DNA of 37,838 bases from Pseudomonas sp. MN1F. GTDB lineage: Bacteria; Pseudomonadota; Gammaproteobacteria; Pseudomonadales; Pseudomonadaceae. Under the pieces are notes generated by a model that had not been told where the DNA came from, made no database searches, and worked only from the letters and a program-made list of their open reading frames with translations. The DNA lies in contig NZ_VZII01000065.1 in NCBI RefSeq assembly GCF_009391885.1, positions 1 to 37,838 on the forward strand, in the 5' to 3' direction. Position 1 is the first letter of the stretch, and each line of letters begins with the position of its first letter. The translations under genes and the position numbers were made by a program. Below, in pieces: positions 1 through 12,000 of this stretch.

Positions 1-3000
1 GCGCCCATTCGTTCAGGACCTTGCTGAGGTGCTCATAGCTGTCGATCGAGCGCTCCAGCAGTGTCGTCTTGTACGATTCGCAGGTGGTCGTCGCACACTG
101 AACAGACAGCAGTGTGTCTATGCTGTCGGCGATTTGAAGACTCTTTTCCTTGGCTCTTTGCGGACCATAGGTGTTCTGAGCCTCTTCGACGTTGGTCAGG
201 CTTTCGGCGTTATACTTCTCTTTCTCCCACTTATCCTTCTGGCAGTCTTCGTCTTTACCGCAGCCTTTCATGTCATCAGCAAAAGACAGAACATCCGAGT
301 GCTCCAGGTAGTTGTACTGCGTCGCACTCCCTGCGACCCAGGCCCCTGTTTGTAAGCTGCCGGAGGCGGCGTCGCCCTGTGTCGAAGCTGCCAGCACGCC
401 GATCAATTGGGAGCTCATGATCAGCAGCCCTTGTTTGTCATCGACGGACAGGCTGGCGTACTGCTTGGCAAGACCATCCACCACCGCTTCGTTAAGGCCC
501 GCAGCCAGTGCTCCAGTTCGGAAATCGCCACCTGCCACCTCGGCGGCCAGCCCTCCCATCAATGCGTGCAAGCCAACTTTTCCAAGGCTGCCGTCTTTCA
601 GCACACCAGCGGTGGTATCACCGATCAGATTGAATCCGTAGGCCGCAAAAGCATTGGCCAAGCTGGAGCGCATCGCATCGCTCAGATTTCCTTCTCCTCC
701 CAGCGCTCGGTCTACAAGCGCAGAAGTCCCCCCCTGCAGCAACTGGTTCGTAGTGAACTGACCCACACCCTGCCACGTACCCAGCCCTGCGGAGGTGGTG
801 ACGGCGCCGGTATTCGGCAGGGCGGTCGAGGTGCCCGTCTGGGTTGAAGTCCATTTGTCGTACAGTCCGGTTGTCAATCCTGCGGTCACACCAGCGACCG
901 CATACCCGCGCAGCGCATCACTGGATGTCACATCCTTGAACACATCGCCCAGATTCCCACGATTGTTGATCGTGCTGATGGCAGCATTGCTGGCCATGCC
1001 GCTAAGGACTGCAGTTCCGGCAACGTTGGCCCAACCTGCCGCAGTGGTTGCCGTTGCCGCAGCAGTGGCGCCAGCCATGGAGGTACCAGCACCCGCCGCA
1101 GCGATTGCACCGCTGGCTGCCCCCGCCGTGAGGTAAGTCACGATGATCGCGATCACTATCTGGGCACCGGCGCCCAACCCGGAATTGCTGTACTTCCAGC
1201 TATCATGGAGTTCCTGGACTTTGCGCCAGTCCACATCTCCCCGCTGCTCTGCCTCCTTGAGCCACGCCAGCTTAGGATCCGCCTGTACCATCGCGTCGAT
1301 GGTCTGACTCACAGTCTTCTGATCGATGTGATTGAGGTCGATCTTCAACCCATCGACCGCCTTGATCGTCAGCTCGCCTTGAGTGAGCAACTGGCTCTGG
1401 CGCACGGTTTCGTCAGTCTGGCCCTTGCCCTTTGCCGACTGCCACGCGAGGTTACCTTTGCTTTTCTCGTGACTTTCCTGATGCAGGTCCTTGACCGCTT
1501 CAAAGGTGATTTCACCACCACTGCTCAGCACCAGGTCTGCACGACTGTCGAGCTTGGCCGCCTGGTACAGCTGGTCGCCCCCGCTGACCAGCGTCAGGTC
1601 CCCACCTGTGCTGATCGCACTGCCGACGTGGGTGACCTGGGTGACTTCATCGCGCTTGGTGTACTTGCTGCCGAAGCTGCCTTTCTTTTTCTTGTCGTAC
1701 AGCGAGTAGTCCAAATCCTCCGCCGCCAGCAGGGCAAGCTGGCCGCCGGCCACCAGGTAGGCTTCATCGCCGGCACTGATGCGGCTGGCGCTCAGGGCCA
1801 GGTCCTTACCAGCGCTGATGGAGACATCGGCACCGGCTGTCAGCACGGTGGACACCTGGCTGACATGGTCTTGCTGGGTCTTGAGCTTCTTCGAGGTGTA
1901 CGCCGAATGGGTCTCGTCCGCCGCCGACATCAAGGTCACGTCACCGCTGGCGCTGATATCGATGGCGCGCTGCGCCTCGATCTGGCTGGCCACTGCGCTG
2001 AGGTCGCGCCCCGCCACGGCGGTGAAGTCGCGCCCGGCACTGACGCTGGAGCCGTTCTGCGTCACCGTCTGGGTGGTGGTGCGCCCATAGGCGGCACTGT
2101 CGACGGCCTCGGCGGAACCCAGCAGGATTTCGCGACCGGCCTCGATCGAGGTGTCGCGACCGCTCTGCAGTACCCCGCCAGCGCTGACGAAATCTCGCCC
2201 GGCGTTGATGCTCAGGTCGTTGGCGGCCTCGATGCGCGCGGCGCTGTCGACGTAATCGGTACGCACGTGCAGGCGGGCGGCGTCGGTGACCTGGCTGGTT
2301 ACCGAACGCTCGTTGATCACATCGCCCTTCAGGGTGGTCATGCTGATGTCGCGACCGGAAATGATGCCGCCGGCCTTGTTGACGATGTCGTTGCCAGCCA
2401 GCAGGTCGACCCGGTTGCCCGCCTGGATCAGGCCACTGTTGACGATGTCGTTGCCAGCTGCGGCCGACAGGTTGTTGCTGGCGCGCAGGGTGCCGACGTT
2501 GAGCAGGTCCTGCCCGGCCACCAGGTTGACGTCATTGCCCGCCACCAACGCGCCATTGGGTGCCAGGCGGTTGTTGGCATTGGCCATGTACAGCACCGGC
2601 ACCAGCACCTTCTCGCCGTTGACCGTGACCTCCTCCAGCCAGACGATATCGTGGGTCAGCGCCGCCACCTGCTCCGAGGTCAGGCCCACGCCCACCGCCA
2701 GGTTCAGCTGCTGCTTGCTGGCGATGGCGTTGTCCATCAGGTACTTGAACATCTGTTCGTCGCTGGTCTGGCCGGCCAGGAAGCGCTGCCCGGTGGCGGC
2801 CACCACGGCCTGCTGGAGCAGGCGCTGCTCATAGAAACCGTCGCCGAGGCGCTTGGCGCTTTCGTCAGGGTTGTAGCCAAGGCCGGCCAGCAGGTAGTCG
2901 GAGCTCATGAACTGCTTGAGGTCGGTGAGCAACGGGTTGGTTTCGACCAGGTACTTGTGCGGCTGGGACGCGACGCTGCGGTCCGGCAGGCCGGTGACCC

Positions 3001-6000
3001 GGTCGATGCTCTGCCCGGCCGCGGCCGTCGGTTGCGCGCTGCCTGGCGAGGTGACGGTCGAGCGGCCGTCGGCACTTGGCATGCCTGGGCGATCGGCCGC
3101 GGAAACTACCGCTTGGCTAGCCGGCGCCAAGGGGTCGACAGTGGTCACCTGCGCAGGTTGCACAGCGGCCACACCAGTCAGCCCGTCGCGGGCCTGTGGC
3201 GCCAGGTCGGTGCGGCCAGCGGACTGGCCGGCCACAGTGGTGTCGCGGCTGCCGGAAGCCAGCCCCGGCACGTTCGCCGGGCCTGTCGAACTTCCCGGTG
3301 TGCTAACGCCAACCTGGGTGTCGCGGTTCGTCTCGATACCGGCAAGGTCGACAGCCTGCCCGGTGGCACTGAGCGACCCGGCGGCACCGCCGGAAGGCGC
3401 CTGGCTGCCGATGCCATCATTGCGGGTGACTTCACCGACCTGGCTGCGGCCCGACTGCCAGTTGCCGTTGTTGACGCTGCCAACCGCAGACACATCGACT
3501 GCACTCGCGGTGGCGCCCAACGTGCTGGCTTCGCGGGCAGCGACCGAGAGTTGCTGCGTGCTGGCCCAGAGCTGGGCGTTGTCGCCCACCTGCAAGGTGC
3601 GCCCGGTCGTGCCCGGTAGCGCCTGCTCGCGTTGCGCCAGGTCAATGCTGGCAGCACTCAGGGTCCAGTTGCCGGCGCCGCTGCCAGCCTGGCTGGCCTG
3701 GCCTGCGCTGGCCGCCTGGTCGCTCAGGCGGAACAGCCCGTTGGGGTTGGTCGGCAGGCTGAAGCCCGGCAGGCTCAACGGGTTGATCTGCTGCTGGGCG
3801 AGGTTGGGCGGCAACTGCCGGTTCAGGACGATCACCGGCGCCATGCCCGTGCCCACGACACCGGTACTCAGGCCCCTTGCTGCCCCAGTGGCCGCTTGGC
3901 TGTAGGCCCGCTCAACGCCGTTGGAAATGTTGCTGGACGCGGTGATGGCAAGCGCGCCACCGGCTTGAACCACTGAAGGCAGGTAGTTGGAGCCGGCATT
4001 TTCCACGCGTTGTGTCAGGAACGGCGTTGCTGCCTGAATGGCCGCTGGAGCGCTGCTGGGCTGTCCACTTCCGTAGTTGGCCGGGAAAATGTACTGAGCG
4101 TATTTGTATTTACTGCTGCCGCTCGTTTCGGTGGTGTTCAGCCTAAAGCTGGCGAAATTCACCCACGAGATCGTGTTGCCATTGCCTACGGAGCGGCTCC
4201 CACTGTTGAGCGTCGCCATCGATTCGTGACCCGCTGCGTTCCAGAAGCGGATACCCCCCGTGTAGCCCGCGTCGTTGTCCGCATTGTAGTGGGCGATAAG
4301 CTTCCACAACCCCGAGCTGGGCTGGCCGATGTCGATGTACTTGAGCTCCGAGTAACCGTTCAGCGATGTCGCAGTATTGGCAAACGAGCCGGTATTGATC
4401 GTGATGTTACCGGCGGCGGAAACCGTGGAGTTGGAGTTGGCGAACACATCGCTGGCCACGTTCAGGTTACGTCCCGACACCAGGCTGGCCTGTTGCTCGA
4501 CCGCCCCCACAGCCTCATAGGTATAGGTCTGCCCCCACACCAGGTGCGAGCTCGGCGAAATCTGCACGCTGCCATCCATGTAGCTGGAGCAGCTGTAGCA
4601 GCGCACGCCGATGTAACCGGACTGCACCGTCGGCGTGAGGCTGAAGTCGACGCGCTTGTTGCTGACGGTGCTGGCTGCGATGGTGAAGTCGCCAACGCTT
4701 TCCATCGTCCCGGAAATGTTTTCCAGCAGGGCCGAACGATTGCCCTGGGCGTCCCGGGCTACTCGGATCGCGCCCAGGCTGTAGATATCGCCCTGGCGGT
4801 TGGTCAGGCTCTGGGCGTACAGCGCCATGTCCGTGCCGCTGTAGATGAAACCGCCCTGGTTCGACAGGTTGCCGGTGCTCAGGGTCAGGGCCTGGCCGCT
4901 GCCCAGCGAACCGTAGTTGTCGATGCCGCCCGCCTGGACCGCGAGGCTGGACGCCGATGTCAGGCGCCCGGCATTGCTCAGCAGGCCACCGACATTGAGC
5001 GTGCCTGCAGCGCCGGAAGCGAGGCTGCCGCTGCCAGCCAGGGTCAGCTGGCCGAGGCCGGCGTTCATGGCGCCAAGGCTGCTGATGCGCCCGCTGACGT
5101 TCAGGCTGCCGGCAAGGCTGAGGTCGAGCCCGCCATCACTGGCGATCAACCCGGCCGTGCTCCAGTTGTTGCCGCTGCCACTGAAACGTTCGGAGGCCAG
5201 CAGTTGCCCACCGGCGGTCTGGTTCAGTTCGCCGACGTTGACGGTCAGGCGCCCGGCCTGGATCACACTGCTGTTGGTCCAGCTGGCCGCTGTCAGGGTC
5301 AGCCCGCCACGGGTGACCAGGGTGCCGCCACTGTTGGTGATGTTGGCCGTGGCAATGTCGAAAATGCCGCTACCACCGTGCAGCACGGTGCCATCGAGGT
5401 TGCTCAGGCCGCTGGTGTTGAGGGTCAGGTCGGTATTGGCCACCTCGACCCTGCCGTTGCGGTTGTCAAAGCCACCGCCAATCTGGAACTCGCTCTTGCC
5501 AGCCGTGCCCAGGGCCCGCAGTTGGCCACCCTGGTTGTCCACGGACGCCGCTGACACCAGCAATTGCGTGTCGCTTTCGATTACCCCCGAACGGTTGGCC
5601 AGGGTGTTGCCGAGCGCCAGTTCGACGCGGTTACCCGCCAATTGCCCGGCACTGTTGTCCAGGCTGCTGCCATCGACCCGCACCAGGCCTTTGGCATACA
5701 GACCACCGCCAGCATTGACCAGGCCCGCGCTGCGGATACGGGCATCGCCCGACTGGGCTGCAACCCGGCCGCCACTGTTGTCGACGTTGCCGGCCACCAG
5801 CAGCAGTTGCTGGCCCTGCACCACACCGCCATTGCCGGCGAGGTCGCGCCGGTTGTCGAGCTGGCCGCTGACGTTCACGTCCAGCAGCCCGGCAACACTG
5901 GCCAGGATGCCACCCTGGTTACCCAGGCTGCCGGCCCGTTGCACCACCAGGTTGCCGCCCTGGGCCAGCAGCTTGCCGCCGCGGTTCTCCAGTGCCCCGG

Positions 6001-9000
6001 CGATGTCCAGCAGCACGCTGCTGCGCCCCTGCACTTCGCCCTGCTGGTTGAGCAGTTCGCCCGCCTGCAACGCGACATCGGCATTTTCGCTGTAGATCAG
6101 CCCCTGGCTGTCGTTGCGCAGGGTCGATGCGACATTGACCTTGACCTGTTCCTTGGCCGCCAAGGTACCCAGCTGGCCGTTGTCGAGGCTGCCGGCATTG
6201 AGCGCCAGCCCGCTGCGGCTGACGATCTTGCCGCCATGGTTGAGCACCTGTCGGGCCTGCACCAGCTGCAGCGCCTCGGCGCTGACCAGGGTGCCGCCGC
6301 TGTTGTCGAGGTTGCCACGCAGGTCGAGCAGCAGGCTGCCATTACCGGCGATGCGGCCACCACGGTTGTCCAGGTCGCTGCCGGTGACGCTCAGCAACTG
6401 CTGGGCATCGATGCTACCGCCCAAGTTGGCCAGGGTGGCCGTGTTCAGTTGCAAGGCTGCGCCACTGGACAGCACACCGCCGCTGTTATCGAGGCTGGCC
6501 GCGTCGACGTCCATGCGCCCCTGGCTTACCAGGGCACCGTCCCCACCATTGAGCAAGGCACCGGTAAGCTGCACATCCAAGGTCCCCTGGCGACTGGAGA
6601 GTGTGCCGAGGTTGCGGTTGTCGAGGCTGCCGCCAGTGAGGCTCAGCCCCTGCCAACCGGACAGCAGACCACCCTGGTTGTTGATGCTGGCGGCGGAAAG
6701 CACCAGCTGTCGAGCTCCAATCAGTTTGCCGCCGTCGTTGACCAGGCCACTGGCGGTCAGCGCCAGGTCCTGTGCGGCAGAGATCTCGCCCCCGCTGTTG
6801 TCGACACTGTCGGCGCTGATGCTCACACCCGTCTGGCCGTTGATCAGGCCAGCCGCGCTGTTGTTCACGGCGCGCGACGTCAGCGACAGGCCTTGGCCCG
6901 CCAGTAGCGCCCCGCCCTGGTTGCTCAACCTGTCGTTGTTCAGGGTCAGCTGGCCTGCCGCGCTGATCAGCCCCTGCTGACCGTTGTCGAGCAGGCCACT
7001 GCTGCCCAGCAGCAAGTCGCTGCGGCTGTTGAGGGTGCCCCCACGGTTGTCCACCGCGCCGGCACTGACGTCCAGCCTGGCGGCGCCGATCAGGCCCTTG
7101 AGGTTGCTCAGGGTCTGGGCGATGACCAGGTTGAGGCCCTGGCTGGCGAGCACGCGGCCACCGTCGTTGTCCAGGCTGCGGGCAGCGAGGGTGTAGGCCT
7201 GGGCGCTGGAGATTTCGCCCGCGCGGTTGCTGACATCAGCCAGGTTGTTCAGCCGCAACGGGCCGGCGCTGTTGATCAGGCCACCCTGGTTGTCCAGCTT
7301 GCCACCCTGAAGGTCAAGGCTGAGGCTGGTATTGCCCGACAGTTTGCCACCCTGCTGATCGAGCCCGGTGACCGTGGCGGTCAGCGCGCCGAGGCTGCCG
7401 ATGTTGCCACCGTTGATCACCTGCCCGGCGTTGAGGTCGAGGGTCTGCGCGCTATTGAGCTTGCCGCCCCGGTTGCTCACCGTACCGGTCCCCACACTGA
7501 CCGCGCCCTTGGCACTGATGCTGCCCTGGTCATTGACCAGGCTGGCACTGCGCAGGTGCAGGCGAGCATCGGTAAGCAGTTCGCCGTCGCTGTTGTCGAG
7601 CGCTCCGGCCACGGTCAGGGTCAGATCGTCGGCACTGCCCAGGTTGCCGCCCTGGTTGTCGAGGCTGTTTGCGCTGACCACCAGCGTCGACTCGCTGCTC
7701 AGCGTGCCCTGCCGGTTGCTCAGTGCGCCGCTGAAATTCAGCACCAGTGGCCGCTGCGAGAAGATCGCCCCGCCGCTGTTGTCCAGGCTGGCACCGCTCA
7801 AGTCCACGGCCTGCCCGTGCAGTTGGCCACGGCTACGGTTGAGCACCTGCTGCACCGCCAGCGTCAGCTTGCCGCCCGCAAACAGAACACCGCCGTCACT
7901 GTTGTCCAGCGACTGCCCGGTAAGGGTGAGGTCACTGTTGCTGGTCAGCTCGCCTGCGCGGTTGTCCAGCTTGTCGATCGTCAGGTCCAGCGCCTGGGTC
8001 GCGCCCAGCAAGCCAGTGCGGTTGTCCACACGGGTGGCGGCGACGCTGACGCGATCGGTGCCTATCAGCTGGCCGCCCTGGTTATCAAAGGTCCCGGCCT
8101 TCAGTTCGACCAGCGCCTTGCCGGCGATCTGGCCTTGGCCGTTGTCGAGGTTGTCGCTGTCGAGGGTGAGCAGACCGTCGGCAATCAGGGTGCCGCGGCG
8201 GTTGAGCAACGACTCGCCAGCATGGACCGCCAGCGCACCACGGGTGCTGATCAGGCCGTCGCTGTTGTCCAGGCGCTGGCTGTCCAGCGCCAGTTGCGCA
8301 CCGCTGATGCGACCGTTGCGATTGCCCAATTCCTGGTCGACGCGCAAGGCCAGAAGCTGGTTGCTGACCAGCTTGCCATTACTGTTGTCGAAGCTGCGGG
8401 CGGCAAGGTCGAGCGCGCCCTGGCTGGAGATTTCGCCACCCTGGTTGGTCACCGTACCCAGGTTCTTGAGGGTCAGGCTCGGGGCATTGATCAAGCCACC
8501 ATTGATCAGCGCGCCTTGGTTCAGGTCCAGGGTCAGTTGGCGGTTGCTGAACAGCTCGCCCTGGTCCTGGACCAGGCCGGTGACGCGGGCGTCGAGCACG
8601 CCGTTGCTGGCTATGCGCCCGCCATTGCTGACCTGGCCGGCGTTCAGGATCAGGTCTGCGCTGCTGATGAGCCGGCCGCCCTGGTTGTTATCCAGGCGCC
8701 CGGTAACCACGGTGGTATTGCCCTGGCCCTTGATCAGGCCCTGCTCGCTGTTATCCAGGTTGGCACTGGTGAGGCTAAGCCCCTGCCCACTCTCCAGCAC
8801 GCCGCCCTGGTTGAGCAACCCGGCCGCACCGTTAAGCACCAGCTGGCCGGCGCTGGAGATACTGCCCGCGCGGTTGTCCAGCAGCTGCCCGTGGAGACTC
8901 AGGGTGCCCTCGCTGCCGAGGTGACCCTGGCGGTTGTCGAGGCCTGCGTCAAGCGCCCCAGCCCCTTGTGCGGCCAGGCGAACCTGCAACGATTGCTGCG

Positions 9001-12000
9001 CAGCGAGGGTACCCTGGGCGTTGTCCAGGCGGGCAGCGGCCAGGCTGATGTCGCGGGCGAACACCAGGCCACGGGCCTGGTTGACCAGCCGAGCCACGGT
9101 CATTTCCAGCGAAGTGCCCGCCAGCAGCTTGCCCGCGCTGTTGTCCAGTTGTGTGACGCCGAGCGTAACCTGCTGCTGGCTGGAGATTTCCCCGCCCTGG
9201 TTGTTCACCGACTGCACCTGCAGGCGCAGTGCCTTGCGGCTGCCGACCAGGCCACCCGCGCTGTTGTCCAGCTGGTCGCCGGTCAGGCTCAGCTCGCCCT
9301 CAGCCACCAGCTCGCCGCCCTGCTGCTCAAGCAAGCCAATACTCGCCAACAGGTCGCCCTGGCTGGCGATACGCCCTTTGCCATTGCCGACCGAATCGGC
9401 CTTGAGCCCCAGCCCACCGCTGGCGCTGACCAGGCCGCCCTGGTTGAGCAGTTCACCGATATCGAGGTCCAGCGCCTGCACGCCACTGATCAATCCTTCG
9501 CGGTTGTCCAGCTGCGCCAGGTGCAACTGCATGTCCTGGTTGGCGCGCACGACCCCGCCACGGTTATCCAGCGACGTGCCCCTGAAGGTCAGCGCGTTCT
9601 GCCCGGCGAGCCGGCCGCCACGGTTGTCGAGGCGCTCGGCTTGCAGCGCCATGGCGCCCTTGGCGAGCACGCTGCCACCGTTCTGGTTATCCAGCAGGCC
9701 TGCGACGCTCAGCCCCAGGCTGCCGTCGCTGACCAGGCTGCCATTGCCACTGTTGTCCAGGTTGCCGGCAGTGACCTGCAGCTCGCGCCCGGCACCCAAG
9801 GTACCGCCCTGGTTGGACAGTGCGCCGCCCACCTGCAGGTCGAGGGCAACATCGCCCATGACCTGGCCCCGGTCGTTGCTCAGGGACTGGGCTGCGACCT
9901 TGTTGACGCCAGCGGCGGAGACTTCGCCGGCCGCGTTGAGCAAGGCGCCAGTGATCGCCAGATCGAGGTTGGCGCCACTGCTGAACAGGCCATTGCTGTT
10001 GTCCAGGCTGGCGGCCTTGGCCGTCAGGCCGTTGGCGGTGATCTGGCCGCCGACGTTGAGCAACGCCTGACGGATGTCCAGATCGATGGCCTGGTCGCTG
10101 AGCAGACCGCCGTCACTGTTGTCGAGGCTGTCGGCCAGCAGGCCGAAACCCTGCTCACTAGAGATCTCGCCGCCGCGGTTGATGACTCTGGAAAGGTTGC
10201 GCAGCAGCAATGGCCCCGGCGCGTTGATCAGGCCACCACTGTTGTTCAGCAGGCCCTGGTTCAGGTCCAGGGTCAGGGCGCTGTTGCTGTACAGCTCGCC
10301 GCCACCGCGTTGGTCCAGGCCGTGCAACGAGGCCGTGAGCGCCTTGACGCTGGCAATCGTGCCGCCCAGGTTATCTACTTGCCCGGCATTCAGGTCGAGC
10401 TGATCGAGGCTGATGAGGCGCCCGGCCTGGTTGTTGAAAGCGCCAGTGCCCACCGTCATCAAACCATTGGCAGCGACGCGCCCGGCCGTGTTGTCGAGGC
10501 TGAGGCTGGAAAGCGCCAGGGCACCGGCGGCAAGCAGCTCGCCTCCCTGGTTGCCAATGCCCTGTGCCGTGGAGAGGCGCAGGTCGGCATCGCTGCGAAT
10601 CGCGCCCTGGCGGTTGTTCAGTTGCCCACTCGAACCACCATTCTGCAGCAGCAGTGAAACGCCAGTCTTGCCATACAGGCTGCCTTGGGCGCTGTTGTCC
10701 ATCTGCCCGGCAACGATGGTGACAGCCCGTTGGCCGGAGATGATGCCCTTGGCCTGGTTGTCCAGACGCGACAGGGTCAGTTGCAGGTTGCCATTGGCGA
10801 CGACCTGGCCAGCGCCACTGTTGTCCAGGGAGTCGCCGTTGATGTCCAGGTCGGCAACGCTGGCGATCTGGCCCGCACGGTTGTCGAGCCGCTCGACCGT
10901 GAGTGCCATGCCGTTGCCGGCATTGAGCAGGCCGGCCTGACGGTTGTCCAGCGCGTGGCTCTGCACACGCAATTGCCCGGTCGCGACCAGGTTGCCACCG
11001 CGGTTATCGAACTGGCGGGCTTCGACGGCGATGTCATGCTTGCCGGTGATTCGCCCGGCAGCGTTGTTGAACACGCTGTCGGCGCGCAATTGCAGGGCCC
11101 CGACGGCGCCCAGCACTCCCCCCTGGTTCAGCAACTGACCGCTAACGGCCAGCGCCATCGAGCCATCGCTGGCAACACGCCCCTGACCGTTATCGAGGCT
11201 GCCGGCCTCCAGGCTCAGCGCTTCGCCAGCCAGCAACTGGCCAGTTCGGTTGCTGAACGCACCGGTCTGGCGCAGGTTCAGGCGCGTGTCGGCCTGGACC
11301 AAGCCGGCGCTGTTGTTCAGCTCGACGCTGGTCAGCGCAACGCTGCCACCCAGAACGCGCCCTTGCTGGTTGTTCAGCAGGCGATCCACGGCCAGCTCAA
11401 GACCCTCGCGGGCCTCCAGGCTGCCTTCGCGGTTCACCAGGCTGCCCGCGCGAACATCCAGTGAGGCGGCCTTGACCTGCCCCAGGGTGTTGTCCAGGGC
11501 CTTGGCGATGCGCAGGGTCAGGCCCTGCTCGCTGAGGACCTTGCCGCCGTTGAGCAGCTCGGTGGCGGCCAGTTCGAAAGCCTGGCCACTGGAAATTTCG
11601 CCGCCCTGGTTACTGACGCTGGCGAGCTGTTTCAGCAGCAACTGGCCTGGCGCGTTGATCAGCCCACCCTGGTTGTTCAAGTAGCCATTGTTCAGATCGA
11701 GGGTGACACCCGCCTGGCCGTAGAGCCGGCCACCGTCATGCTGGTCCAGGCTGGCGACCGAGGCCTGCAGTTGCCCGCTGCTGTGAATGCTGCCACCCAG
11801 GCTGTTGTCGGTGGCACCCGCATCGAGAAGAAGGTCGCCCGCGCTGTCGATCAGGCCGGCCTGGTTGAGCAGTTGGGCGCTGATGCGTGCGGCCAGGCCG
11901 CTGTCACTGCTGAGTTTGCCTGCTCGGTTGTCCAGGCTGGCGGCGCTGAGTTCGGCCGCTTGCCTGGCGTACAACACCCCCTGGCGGTTGTCCACGGCGC

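Noticed and set aside
7556..10657. Plus-strand open frame of 1,033 codons, and similar long ones at 1205-3619, 4010-5554, 5564-6907 and 12638-14548
   Set aside because: Antisense shadows of the repetitive TpsA frame: same repeat period, no recognisable domain, Ala/Gln/Val-rich composition.
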